A program made the position numbers and the translations under genes. Source: Myxococcales bacterium (GTDB taxonomy: Bacteria; Myxococcota_A; Polyangia; Fen-1088). From it: a DNA stretch of 64,000 bases. Position 1 is the first letter of the stretch, and every line of letters begins with the position of its first letter. Positions 44,383-52,787 of this stretch are shown piece after piece. The notes under the pieces are model-generated. The model was not told the origin of the DNA. It made no database searches and worked only from the letters and a program-made list of their open reading frames with translations. The DNA lies in the NCBI GenBank assembly GCA_003142855.1, contig PLNW01000115.1, positions 13,199-77,198 on the forward strand, read 5' to 3'.

Positions 44383-45363
44383 CTATTCCTGCGAACCAGC
44401 GCGCACGAGACAGGTTTCGCCGTGTCCCAGGACGGCGAGCTGGTCCGAGATGCCGCGGTCGGCGCAGATCTGTCTGAGCCAACGCAGGGGCTCGCCGAGC
44501 GGCTCGTAACCGAGCGGGAAAGATCCGTACCCGACGGGCACGAGCAGCTTGGCCCCAAGATCTGTGAAGGCTTGCACGGCGTCGAGCGGCGACATGTTGA
44601 TCGCCCGCAAGGCTGGTGGCTGGTATCCGGCCACGGGCAGAAGCGCCACGTCCGGGTGCAAGCGCCGACCGATCTCCTCGAAGCCAGAAAAATAGGCGGT
44701 GCCGCCCGCGAAGTACACGCTGGCCCCGGCCGAGCGCACGATGTACCCGCAGGCGCCGCGCCAGGCCGAGTCGAAAAGCCCGCGGCCGCCCTCGTGACGC
44801 GCGGCCACGGCAGTCACCTCGACGTCCGCGTACTCGAAACTCTGGCCCGGCGCCAACTCGATCACGCGAGCGAAGCCCAGTCCGTCTACCAAGGACGCGC
44901 AGCGGGGCGGAACCAGCACAGCTGCCCGGCCCTTCAGGCGTCGCAAGCTGGTCAGGTCCAGGCGATCCCGGTGGGCGTGCGAGATGAGGATCACGTTCAG
45001 GTCGGCCGCATCAGCGGGATGCAGGCAGGCCCCTTCCGCTCGGCGCAGGCCAAGGAAGAAATCACCGAGATACGGGTCGGTCAGCACGCGCGCCAGTGGG
45101 GTCGTGAGCATGACCGTGGCGTGCCCAACAAACGTGACCGCGATCTGCCCCGGCCCTGGATGCCCCACCCGCCGCGGCTCGGACCTGCGCGGGGCAGTGA
45201 CCAGTTGTCGAGCCGCGGTACGCAGGAAACGCAGCGACAGGGCTAGGCCGAGCGTCGATTGCCAAAGGCCCCGCGTCCGGCGCCGGTGCTGGTGGTCCAG
45301 CTCCTTGGCCCGTTCCATCACGCGGCGTTGCCAGTCCTGGTCCGCTGAAAGGGGCATGTGCAT
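44383..45363 (-). CDS. metallo-beta-lactamase-fold protein that has lost most metal ligands
   Basis: A 326-residue protein of the UlaG/NAPE-PLD-like MBL family: ITVTFVGHATVML-type first strand, DPYLGDFF, then ARHEGGRGLFD and EPLGEPLRWL. Four ligand sites are changed. HxHxDH reads HAHRDR, GDTGY reads GGTAY, the HMNPxEA motif reads NMSPLDA, and HWGTF reads GYGSF. The first two His and the Asp remain. The overall fold and reading frame are intact, so this looks like a pseudoenzyme rather than a decaying gene. It stands alone between two operons. Confidence 0.85.
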   Translation of the reverse strand: MHMPLSADQDWQRRVMERAKELDHQHRRRTRGLWQSTLGLALSLRFLRTAARQLVTAPRRSEPRRVGHPGPGQIAVTFVGHATVMLTTPLARVLTDPYLGDFFLGLRRAEGACLHPADAADLNVILISHAHRDRLDLTSLRRLKGRAAVLVPPRCASLVDGLGFARVIELAPGQSFEYADVEVTAVAARHEGGRGLFDSAWRGACGYIVRSAGASVYFAGGTAYFSGFEEIGRRLHPDVALLPVAGYQPPALRAINMSPLDAVQAFTDLGAKLLVPVGYGSFPLGYEPLGEPLRWLRQICADRGISDQLAVLGHGETCLVRAGSQE

Positions 45364-45633
45364 GGATTAGGACCCGCAAGAGCGAGGCCCGTCAACTTCC
45401 AGCCACTACGTACTTGTTCTTGCGGTCCTTCGTGCATAGGCTAGACGGAGCCGTTTCTCTTCGAGCGCCATCCCACCTCCGAATGTCCAATAACGCCTAA
45501 TCCGTCAACTACGTCCCAGTATTCGCGGCGAACGTGGGACGGGATGGTGTAGCGAATAGGTCGGGGGTGGTTCGCATGCCCTTGGGCGGCTGATAAGAAT
45601 CCGAGTTCGCAAACTTCATCGCAAGGGGATCTT
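45364..45633. promoter_or_regulatory. upstream region of the glycan operon, with an inverted repeat
   Basis: 270 bp divergent between the MBL-fold gene and the transketolase gene. It holds an inverted repeat CGTCCCA...TGGGACG at 45512-45541 with a 16-nt loop, a possible operator or leader hairpin. No gene was recognised. The promoter of the plus-strand glycan operon must lie here, but no clear -10/-35 pair was found. Confidence 0.4.
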
Positions 45634-46401
45634 GTGGAACGAATCATTCGAAACGCAAAATTGCGTCTGCTCAAGATGCACTTTGAAAGTGGCGTTGGGC
45701 ACTTGGGGGGGAATTTGTCTTCGCTGGATCTCCTGCTGACTCTGTATCACCGCGTGTTGCGAAGCGAAGATCAATTCGTCCTTTCCAAGGGGCACGCTGC
45801 GGGTGCGCTCTATGTCACGTTGTGGTCCACGGGCAAACTAAGCGATGATCGCCTGCGGGAATTCCACAAGGACCATACACATTTGGCCGGACACCCAGTC
45901 CCCAATGGACTGCCGGAGATATCGTTCGCCACTGGAAGTTTGGGGCACGGCTTGGGCCTGGCGGCCGGGGTGGCGTTGGGAAAAAGGCTTCAGGGCCAGC
46001 CTGGGCGTGTGTTCTGCCTGACGTCCGATGGGGACTGGAATGAAGGGTCGACGTGGGAAGCGTTGACCTTCCTTTCACACCATCGCCTCGTGAACCTCAC
46101 GCCGATCATCGATCTCAATGGGCTACAAGGGTTCGGCGCCACCGCCGACATCGCGAACCTGTATTCCTTGCCACAGAAGCTGCGCGAGTTTGGCCTGACG
46201 GTCCTGGAGATCAACGGTCACGATCCCGGAGCCATTCTGTCCGCCTTGAATCATCCACCGGGGGAAAGGCCAAGTGCCATCGTGGCGACTACCGTGAAAG
46301 GTCACGGTGTCTCATTCATGGAGAACAAAATGGAATGGCACTACCTACCCATGACCGCCGAACAATACCGAACCGCGGTGGGGGAAGTGGAACGGTCATG
46401 A
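45634..46401 (+). CDS. transketolase, N-terminal (TPP-binding) subunit
   Basis: A 255-residue protein equal to the N-terminal half of transketolase. It has GHLGGNLSSLDLLLTLYH, LSKGHAAGALY, GSLGHGLGLAAGVAL and the thiamine diphosphate/Mg motif SDGDWNEGSTWEA...NLTPIIDLNG. With the next gene it makes a two-subunit transketolase that moves two-carbon ketol units between sugar phosphates. Split transketolases are frequent in surface-glycan clusters. GTG 45634 has AAGGGGA 5 nt upstream. It overlaps the next gene by 4 bp (ATGA). Confidence 0.93.
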   Translation: MERIIRNAKLRLLKMHFESGVGHLGGNLSSLDLLLTLYHRVLRSEDQFVLSKGHAAGALYVTLWSTGKLSDDRLREFHKDHTHLAGHPVPNGLPEISFATGSLGHGLGLAAGVALGKRLQGQPGRVFCLTSDGDWNEGSTWEALTFLSHHRLVNLTPIIDLNGLQGFGATADIANLYSLPQKLREFGLTVLEINGHDPGAILSALNHPPGERPSAIVATTVKGHGVSFMENKMEWHYLPMTAEQYRTAVGEVERS

Positions 46402-47309
46402 GGACAATCCTTTCGAAATCTCTCATTCCCCATTGCCAGGATCCCGACTTCGTCTTCCTAACCGGGGACCTGGGATTCATGGCACTTGAGGGCGTGCGCG
46501 ACGCCGGTCAATCCCGGTTCATCAACGCGGGCGTTGCGGAACAAAACATGGTTTCGGTGGCCGCGGGCATGGCGCGCACGGGGTTGAAACCGTGGGTGTA
46601 CAGCATCGCCCCGTTCCTGTACGCGCGGCCCTTTGAACAAATCCGCAACGATGTTTGTTTGCATGGGTTGCCGGTATTCCTCGTGGGAAATGGCGGTGGC
46701 TATGGCTATGGGGTCATGGGCTCGACCCACCATGCGTTGGAGGACTACGGCGTGTTGCTCGCCTTGTCAGGCATGCGCGTGTACATTCCGGCGTTTGGCG
46801 AGGATGTGCCAGTCGCTATCGAACGCATCGTGAAGCGCGCGGGCCCTGCGTATTTGCGTTTGGGCCGCGATGAGAAGCCCAAGGATTTCCCGCTGCCCTC
46901 CTACGCGCCTTGGCGGCGCGTGCTGGAAGGACCGGGCGCGACGTTGTTGCTCGTGGGGCCCTTGGCGGGTGGTATTTGCGCCGCGGTGATGACCTTACCG
47001 GAAAGCCAACGTCCACGGACATGGGTGTTGTCTGAACTGCCCTTCCAACCAGCCGACATTCCCAAGGAGTTCCTAGAGGATGTGCATGCCAGCCAGCATG
47101 TGATTGTGGTGGAGGAACACGTGGCGCAAGGAAGCGTGGGGGCGCTCTTGGCTCACGCGCTGTTGTGCATGGGGGTGCCGCCGCGACGATTCCACCATCG
47201 CCACGCGTTGGGGTATCCCTCAGGCTATTACGGATCGCAGGCGTTTCACCGCGAGGAATGCTCGCTTCATCCCGCGTCGATTCTTGCGTTGCTAAGAGAA
47301 AAGCCATGA
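46398..47309 (+). CDS. transketolase, C-terminal subunit
   Basis: A 303-residue partner of the preceding gene. It has FVFLTGDLGFMAL, INAGVAEQNMVSVAAGMA (the catalytic Glu lies in AEQN) and the pyrimidine-binding aromatic segment VYSIAPFLYARPFEQIRNDV, then a C-terminal domain (VIVVEEHVAQGSVG). ATG 46398 overlaps the previous stop. A longer frame runs back to 46053 but lies inside the previous gene. Confidence 0.92.
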   Translation: MRTILSKSLIPHCQDPDFVFLTGDLGFMALEGVRDAGQSRFINAGVAEQNMVSVAAGMARTGLKPWVYSIAPFLYARPFEQIRNDVCLHGLPVFLVGNGGGYGYGVMGSTHHALEDYGVLLALSGMRVYIPAFGEDVPVAIERIVKRAGPAYLRLGRDEKPKDFPLPSYAPWRRVLEGPGATLLLVGPLAGGICAAVMTLPESQRPRTWVLSELPFQPADIPKEFLEDVHASQHVIVVEEHVAQGSVGALLAHALLCMGVPPRRFHHRHALGYPSGYYGSQAFHREECSLHPASILALLREKP

Positions 47310-49279
47310 CCCCATCGGATTCATCCACGGCCATCGAATCCAAGATTAGACGCCTGCAAGGTCCCGTATTGGTTCTGGGGGCCAGCGGGTTCGTTGGCGC
47401 GAATTTACTGCGCATGTTGCTTGCCCATCGCGATGACGTGCACGGCACGGTCTTCCACGCTCCCGCTTGGCGCTTGGAAGAAATTCCCGGAAGACACCTG
47501 GTGGTGACCGATTTGCTCGTGGAGGCCAACCTGGACGATCTCCTTGATCGGGTCAAGCCGCGTACGGTCTTCAATTGCGTGGCCTATGGCGCCTATTCGT
47601 TCGAGGCAGAGAGCGACCTCATCTACGAAACCAATTTCAACCTCACAGCGAAGTTGTTGAAGCGGCTGGAAGACCGGAGCCTCGCGTGCTACGTGCATTC
47701 GGGCAGTTCGTCGGAATATGGCGATAGCGCCGCAGGTCCGAGAGAAGACGACTTGCCCCAACCCAACAGCGACTACGCGGTTTCCAAGGTCGCGTGCGCG
47801 AATTTGTTGCGCTATTACGGGAAGAGGAAGAAGTTCCCCTGCGCGAACCTCCGGTTGTTTTCCGCCTACGGCCCCCTCGAGGATTCCTCGCGCCTGATTC
47901 CCACGCTGATTAAGTGCGGTTGCGAAGGGAACTTCCCTCCCTTCGTGAACGGCGCGATTTCCCGCGACTTTGTCTATATCGACGATCTGGTTGAGGCGTA
48001 TGTCGACACGGCCCTGAATTTGCGGGAAGAGAACTTTGGAGATTCATTCAACATTGGATCAGGAGCGAAGACCACCATCGCTGAGGTGGCCAAGGTCGCC
48101 GCCGATGTCTTTTCGCTCAAGGGCGAGCCCGCCTATGGCTCCATGGAACAGCGCCAGTGGGATATCGTGGATTGGTATTCCGACCAACGGAAGACCGAAT
48201 CCACTCTGGGCTGGAAGACCAGAACATCCTTCCGGGAAGGATTGGCGCTCTCGGCGCGATGGTATCGGGAATTGGAGGATCGCCAGAAGTACGAACAATC
48301 CTCGAAGAAGTTTGGACTCGACACCGTCCGCAGCGTCTCTGCCATCGTGGCTTGCTACAAGGATGGCCAAGCCATTCCTATCATGTACGAGCGACTGAAG
48401 AAGGCCTTCACCGAATTGAAAATCGATCACGAGATCATCTTCGTGAACGACAACAGTCCGGATAACAGCGAGGAGGTCATCCGCGAAATCAGCGCCAAGG
48501 ACCGGCACGTGGTCGGAATTTGCCACTCCCGCAATTTCGGTTCACAAGCCGCTTTCCGCAGTGGCATGGAAATCGCCAGCAAGAACGCCTGCGTGTTGCT
48601 GGATGGCGACTTGCAGGATCCCCCCGAGTTGATTTCGCAATTCGTGGCTCGCTGGAAGGAAGGTAACGACATTATCTATGGCCGCCGGGTCAAGCGCGAG
48701 GCTCCGTTGCTCATGCGGTTCTTCTACAAAGTCTTCTACCGTGTGTTCGATGCCTTCTCCTACCTCTCCATTCCTCATGACGCGGGCGATTTTTCCCTCA
48801 TTGACCGGCGGGCCGTGAAGGCCATTTTGCAGTACCCGGAGCGGGATTTTTTCTTGCGTGGCGTCCGCGCAGCGGTCGGCTTCAAGCAGACCGGTGTGGA
48901 CTACATGCGGCCCGAGCGCATGTTCGGCAGGACCACGAACAGCTTCTTCAAGAACATCGGTTGGGCCAAGAAGGGGATCCTTTCGTTCAGCTATACCCCG
49001 CTTTCCATGCTGAGCTTCTTTGGCACGCTGTTGTTCTTCCTGAGCATCTTGCTCGGTGCTGGGCAAATCGCCTCGCGTCTGCTAATGCCTTCTGCCTCGC
49101 CGCGCGGCGCCACCACGATCATCCTTTGCATCCTGTTCTTCGGATCCCTGAATCTGTTTGGCGTCGCGATTGTCGGTGAATACATCGCGAAGATATTTGA
49201 GGAGTCCAAGCACCGACCGCATTTCATTCGACGATGCATCATCAAGCGTGGCGAAACCCGCATCGCCCGGGATCCGTGA
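47306..49279 (+). CDS. fusion of NAD-dependent sugar epimerase/dehydratase and GT2 glycosyltransferase
   Basis: One 657-residue frame joins two enzymes. Residues ~18-320 are an extended SDR epimerase: VLVLGASGFVGANLL (NAD binding), GSSSEYGDS, the active-site YxxxK in SDYAVSKVACANLL, and FVYIDDLVEAY. Residues ~340-590 are a GT2 glycosyltransferase of the DPM1/GtrB type: VSAIVACYKDG, DHEIIFVNDNSPDNS, HSRNFGSQAAFRSGM, LDGDLQDPPELI. Two C-terminal transmembrane helices follow. No stop or frameshift lies between them. GtrB-like domains usually charge polyprenyl phosphate with a sugar. The fusion suggests that the modified sugar is transferred directly to the lipid. It starts at ATG 47306, overlapping the previous stop. 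Confidence 0.92.
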   Translation: MTPSDSSTAIESKIRRLQGPVLVLGASGFVGANLLRMLLAHRDDVHGTVFHAPAWRLEEIPGRHLVVTDLLVEANLDDLLDRVKPRTVFNCVAYGAYSFEAESDLIYETNFNLTAKLLKRLEDRSLACYVHSGSSSEYGDSAAGPREDDLPQPNSDYAVSKVACANLLRYYGKRKKFPCANLRLFSAYGPLEDSSRLIPTLIKCGCEGNFPPFVNGAISRDFVYIDDLVEAYVDTALNLREENFGDSFNIGSGAKTTIAEVAKVAADVFSLKGEPAYGSMEQRQWDIVDWYSDQRKTESTLGWKTRTSFREGLALSARWYRELEDRQKYEQSSKKFGLDTVRSVSAIVACYKDGQAIPIMYERLKKAFTELKIDHEIIFVNDNSPDNSEEVIREISAKDRHVVGICHSRNFGSQAAFRSGMEIASKNACVLLDGDLQDPPELISQFVARWKEGNDIIYGRRVKREAPLLMRFFYKVFYRVFDAFSYLSIPHDAGDFSLIDRRAVKAILQYPERDFFLRGVRAAVGFKQTGVDYMRPERMFGRTTNSFFKNIGWAKKGILSFSYTPLSMLSFFGTLLFFLSILLGAGQIASRLLMPSASPRGATTIILCILFFGSLNLFGVAIVGEYIAKIFEESKHRPHFIRRCIIKRGETRIARDP

Positions 49280-49284
49280 CATCC

Positions 49285-50811
49285 ATGAAAACGAACGAAT
49301 GGTTGCGGATCCTCGCCATGATGGTGGGGACCGGGTTTGTCCTATTGTTCCTCTTCCTGGTTTTGCGCCGATTGGCCTATCCCTTCGAGCTGACCTGGAT
49401 CGAATCCTATATGTATGCGCCGCTACGGCAACGGATGCTGGGGCTTGCCATCTATCAGGAGCCATCCTTCGACTACACCTCGTGTAATTATCCGCCGCTG
49501 TATTTCAATCTTGCTGGTTTGCTGGGTGGCGTGTTTGGCCTGCGTCCCGAATCGATTTCCTTCTTTCCCATGCGGCTGGTTTCGGCGTTCGCCTCATTGG
49601 GGATTTTCCTGGCTGTGCTTTGGGTGGCCCGCTCTTGTCGCAAGGCCCAATGGACGGTGGCTATCGCTCTCGCTTCGGTGTACTTGGCCGCCTTTGGCCG
49701 CTTCGAGGGTTGGTTAGACGCGAGTCGCGTGGATGCATTGATGTGTTTCTTCTTCTTCCTCGCGGCGACGTTCATGCTGGAGGGAAAGGGGGCGGCGTCA
49801 GCCGCGATGTCCGGCTGTTTCGCGGGTCTCGCGGGACTCACCAAACAACCCGCCTTGGTGTACATCGCCGGCATCGGGCTATTCATGGCCGTGGTTCACA
49901 GGCAGTGGGGGCGTATCGCGCTTATCGGTGGCATCGCGGCCGTCGTCATCTTTTCTTACTTGTCGTTGAGCGGCGATCTTTTCAATCGTCATTTCTATTA
50001 CTGGCTATTCGAGATCCCGTCGCATCACCCCCGGCATTGGCGGTTTGTCTGGAAGGGACTTGGCTTTCTCGCGGTTACCGTTCCCATCCTGGTTGTCGTA
50101 GGGCTGTCGCCGGCGCGGGCGGTCCTCAAGAACCTCCGTTCGCTCGATGCCTGGCGGGCGCTGCCATCTTGGACCGCTGCCTTGGCCATCACCACCGTTT
50201 TCACGTTGCTCCTGCGCACCAAAGTGGGGGCGAGTATCAACTTCTTTATGCCGGTTTTTGTGCTTGCCCAGGTGGCCTTCGTCGAGGCGGCCTACCGCCT
50301 GCTGGCGAAACGACCCCGCCTTGAGACGGCGCTTGGCCTTGGTCTAATCGCGCAACTATTGATGCTTTCCTACAGTCCAACCACCTTCCTGCCCACCGCC
50401 GCGGACGCACGGGAAGCCAAGCGGATCGTGGCGAGCTTGGCCGCGGTGGATGGACCCGTTTGGTTTGGGACCTTCCCCTCCTATGCCGCCTTGGCCGGCA
50501 AACCGTGGACCCTGCATGACGCTGGACGATTGGACTTGCCCCCCGCGTTCGTCGCCTCCGAATTATCCAAGGCCATGGAGAATGGCAGCTACGGCGCCTT
50601 CGTGCTGCCGGCCAATGAGACGCTGGTGGAGAACCAAGTGCTCCGGAGAAACTACCAAGCGATCCAACTTCCCGTCGATCCCCCGCCGTTTCTGCGCTCC
50701 CTCCACGGCGTACATTTCCACGGCCTGATCCACGTCAGACGGGATTTGGTGCCTTCCTTCCTTCAACGCGCGCAACCGCTGTTCACGGATCCCGTGGGGC
50801 TCCTTCTATAG
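49285..50811 (+). CDS. GT39-like membrane glycosyltransferase
   Basis: A 508-residue membrane protein with ~10-12 helices. The first loop has TWIESYMYAPLRQRM and YTSCNYPPLYFNLAGLL, as in GT-C glycosyltransferases that use polyprenyl-phosphate sugars. The C-terminal ~100 residues are soluble. It begins 5 bp after the epimerase-GT2 gene, whose GT2 part may make the lipid-linked donor for it. It is the last gene of the plus-strand glycan operon. Confidence 0.85.
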   Translation: MKTNEWLRILAMMVGTGFVLLFLFLVLRRLAYPFELTWIESYMYAPLRQRMLGLAIYQEPSFDYTSCNYPPLYFNLAGLLGGVFGLRPESISFFPMRLVSAFASLGIFLAVLWVARSCRKAQWTVAIALASVYLAAFGRFEGWLDASRVDALMCFFFFLAATFMLEGKGAASAAMSGCFAGLAGLTKQPALVYIAGIGLFMAVVHRQWGRIALIGGIAAVVIFSYLSLSGDLFNRHFYYWLFEIPSHHPRHWRFVWKGLGFLAVTVPILVVVGLSPARAVLKNLRSLDAWRALPSWTAALAITTVFTLLLRTKVGASINFFMPVFVLAQVAFVEAAYRLLAKRPRLETALGLGLIAQLLMLSYSPTTFLPTAADAREAKRIVASLAAVDGPVWFGTFPSYAALAGKPWTLHDAGRLDLPPAFVASELSKAMENGSYGAFVLPANETLVENQVLRRNYQAIQLPVDPPPFLRSLHGVHFHGLIHVRRDLVPSFLQRAQPLFTDPVGLLL

Positions 50812-50864
50812 ATGGGTCGTCGCATTGCTCAGGCCGGGCGCGCGCGCAGGCGGGTAAACGCCGT

Positions 50865-51458
50865 TCATCGCGCGCTTTCCGCCGGGGGGACGAAGCCAAA
50901 CAGCGCAAGCAGGGCCGCGTGCGCGTGGGCGAGGGAGTCGTGCGCGCTTGAACACAGTCCGGCGCGGCCGCCGGCGATGAGCCGTTGTTCATCCTCCCGC
51001 CCATAGCCCGTGCGGACAAGGATGGAGCGCACGTGTACGGCCGCCGCCGCCTCGAGGTCGCTGATCTTGTCGCCCACCAGGACTGATCGTTCGGCGTCGA
51101 GGCCGAGATCGGCCACGGCGCGTTCAAGCAGGCCTGGCCTTGGTTTTCGGCAAGCACAGTCCGCGTCGGGTTTGTGCGGGCAAAAATACCAGGCATCGAC
51201 GACCGCGCCGTCCCTCGCCAGGCGCTCGGCCACGGCGCGGTTCACGGATTCATAGGCGGCGACGTCGTAGTACCCGCGACCAATGCCCGCTTGGTTGGTG
51301 ACCACCACCACGGGAATTCCCAGGCGGTTGAGATCGGCGATGATCGTGCCAACGCCTTCGATCATCACCAAATCGCGCGGGTCGTGCAGGTAGTTCACTT
51401 CCTGGTTGAGCACGCCGTCGCGGTCGAGAAACAGTGCGGGCCGGGCGTTAGGGGCCAT
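50865..51458 (-). CDS. gmhB: D-glycero-D-manno-heptose-1,7-bisphosphate phosphatase
   Basis: HAD-family phosphatase that removes the C7 phosphate in heptose activation. The 197-residue protein has FLDRDGVLN (nucleophile and general-acid Asp), VTNQAGIGRG, the zinc-binding CPHKPDADCACRKPRPG and VGDKISDLEAA. Length and motifs match GmhB. It overlaps gmhA by 11 bp and is the last gene of the minus-strand glycan operon. Confidence 0.94.
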   Translation of the reverse strand: MAPNARPALFLDRDGVLNQEVNYLHDPRDLVMIEGVGTIIADLNRLGIPVVVVTNQAGIGRGYYDVAAYESVNRAVAERLARDGAVVDAWYFCPHKPDADCACRKPRPGLLERAVADLGLDAERSVLVGDKISDLEAAAAVHVRSILVRTGYGREDEQRLIAGGRAGLCSSAHDSLAHAHAALLALFGFVPPAESAR

Positions 51459-52038
51459 CGGGACGAAACAAGCTCCTCTCGACGAAATCGCAAAGGATGT
51501 GGCCGAGGGTGATGTGGCATTCCTGAATGCGGGGCGCGTCCTTGGAAGGCACCGCGATCACCACGTCGGCAAAGGGGGCCAGGGCCGCGCCGTTTTCTCC
51601 CGTGAAGGCGATGAACTTGACGCCCAGGGATTCCTTCAGGGCCGCGGCAGCGAGGATGTTCCTCGATGTACCACTGGTGGAAAGCGCCACGGCCACGTCA
51701 CCTGGTTGAGCGTGCGCGGTGAGCAGGCGAGAAAAGACGTGCTCGTACCCGTAGTCGTTCGCGATGGCGGTCAGGGTAGATGCGTTGGCGTGCAACGCCA
51801 GGGCAGGCAGGGGCCGGCGTTCGACGCCGAAGCGGCCTTCCATTTCCGCCGCCAAGTGTTGAGCGTCCGCGGCGCTGCCCCCGTTGCCCATGAAGATGAC
51901 CTTGTGTCCCGCTTTGTACGCGGACAGCAACAGGTCCGCGGCCTTGGCCACCTCCCCCGCGCGCGTGGCCAGCACCCGTTGCTTGAGCGCGATGCTCGCT
52001 TGCAACGATTCGCGGAAGAGTCGCTCGATATCAATCAT
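51448..52038 (-). CDS. gmhA: sedoheptulose-7-phosphate isomerase
   Basis: SIS-domain enzyme that converts sedoheptulose-7-phosphate to D-glycero-D-manno-heptose-7-phosphate, the first step of heptose synthesis. The 196-residue protein has GNGGSAADAQHLAAEMEGRF, LTAIANDYGYEHVFSRLL, STSGTSRNILAA and CHITLGHILCDFVE, a full GmhA pattern. It overlaps hddC by 4 bp and gmhB by 11 bp. Confidence 0.95.
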   Translation of the reverse strand: MIDIERLFRESLQASIALKQRVLATRAGEVAKAADLLLSAYKAGHKVIFMGNGGSAADAQHLAAEMEGRFGVERRPLPALALHANASTLTAIANDYGYEHVFSRLLTAHAQPGDVAVALSTSGTSRNILAAAALKESLGVKFIAFTGENGAALAPFADVVIAVPSKDAPRIQECHITLGHILCDFVERSLFRPDGP

Positions 52039-52787
52039 AACGGCGTGTTCCTTGTCGGGGGGGTTTGGCCGATAAACGCGGCGAAGGCCTTATGGCTTTC
52101 GGGGGTTCCGATATCGAAAAAGTCCCCGCGCTGTGGCAGCGCGGCCATTCGCTTGCCCTGGGAAAGTAGGCGGGGAAAGGTCTCCTGCTCCAGCGAGACG
52201 GGGCGACCGTCCGGGATCAGCGCGAGGAGCGAGGGATCCATCAGGTACACGCCCCCATTGATCAAGCCCGGCCCCGAGGAGGCGGCCTTTTCCCTAAAGC
52301 CGAGCACGAACCCTTCGGGAGAAACATCCACTTGGCCGAACCGTGCCGTGTCTTCCTGGTGGGACACCGCCAAGGTCACAATCGCGTCCTTTTCCTGGTG
52401 ACAGGTGACCAGGGCCGTGGCGTCGAAATCGAGGTAAGTGTCGCCGTTCAACAAGAAAAAGGGCTCGCTGGCGAAGCGGTGGGCGAACCTCACCGCGCCA
52501 CCCGTGCCGAGGGGCGCGGGTTCAATGGAGGTTTGCACGTAGAGATCCGGTCGCCCCTGGCGGCGGGATTTCCGGTCGGCTAGAAAACGCAAGATCGCCT
52601 CGTGGCGGGCGCCCAGCAGTAGCACCACGCGTTCGATGCCGAGCCCCAGCAGCTGATCGAAAACGATATCGAGAAACGGGCGGGCGCCGATGGGCGCAAG
52701 CGCCTTGGGCCGATCGGGAACTGCCGCGGCCAATCGCGTTCCAAGTCCTCCCGCGAGGATGAAAGCGGGGGGCAGGCCCGTGCTCAT
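52035..52787 (-). CDS. hddC: heptose-1-phosphate guanylyltransferase (HddC-type)
   Basis: Nucleotidyltransferase of 250 residues with the signature AFILAGGLGTRL, then RPKALAPIGARPFLD and FFLLNGDTYLDFD. In this context the expected reaction is GTP plus D-glycero-alpha-D-manno-heptose-1-phosphate to GDP-heptose. The sequence alone cannot exclude another sugar-1-phosphate, but the adjacent hddA, gmhA and gmhB make the assignment strong. It overlaps both neighbours by 4 bp. Confidence 0.88.
   Translation of the reverse strand: MSTGLPPAFILAGGLGTRLAAAVPDRPKALAPIGARPFLDIVFDQLLGLGIERVVLLLGARHEAILRFLADRKSRRQGRPDLYVQTSIEPAPLGTGGAVRFAHRFASEPFFLLNGDTYLDFDATALVTCHQEKDAIVTLAVSHQEDTARFGQVDVSPEGFVLGFREKAASSGPGLINGGVYLMDPSLLALIPDGRPVSLEQETFPRLLSQGKRMAALPQRGDFFDIGTPESHKAFAAFIGQTPPTRNTPL

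Noticed and set aside
45571-45600. GGTTCGC stretch resembling a tRNA T-loop
   Set aside because: No acceptor or anticodon stem can be folded around it; no tRNA gene was found anywhere in the window.
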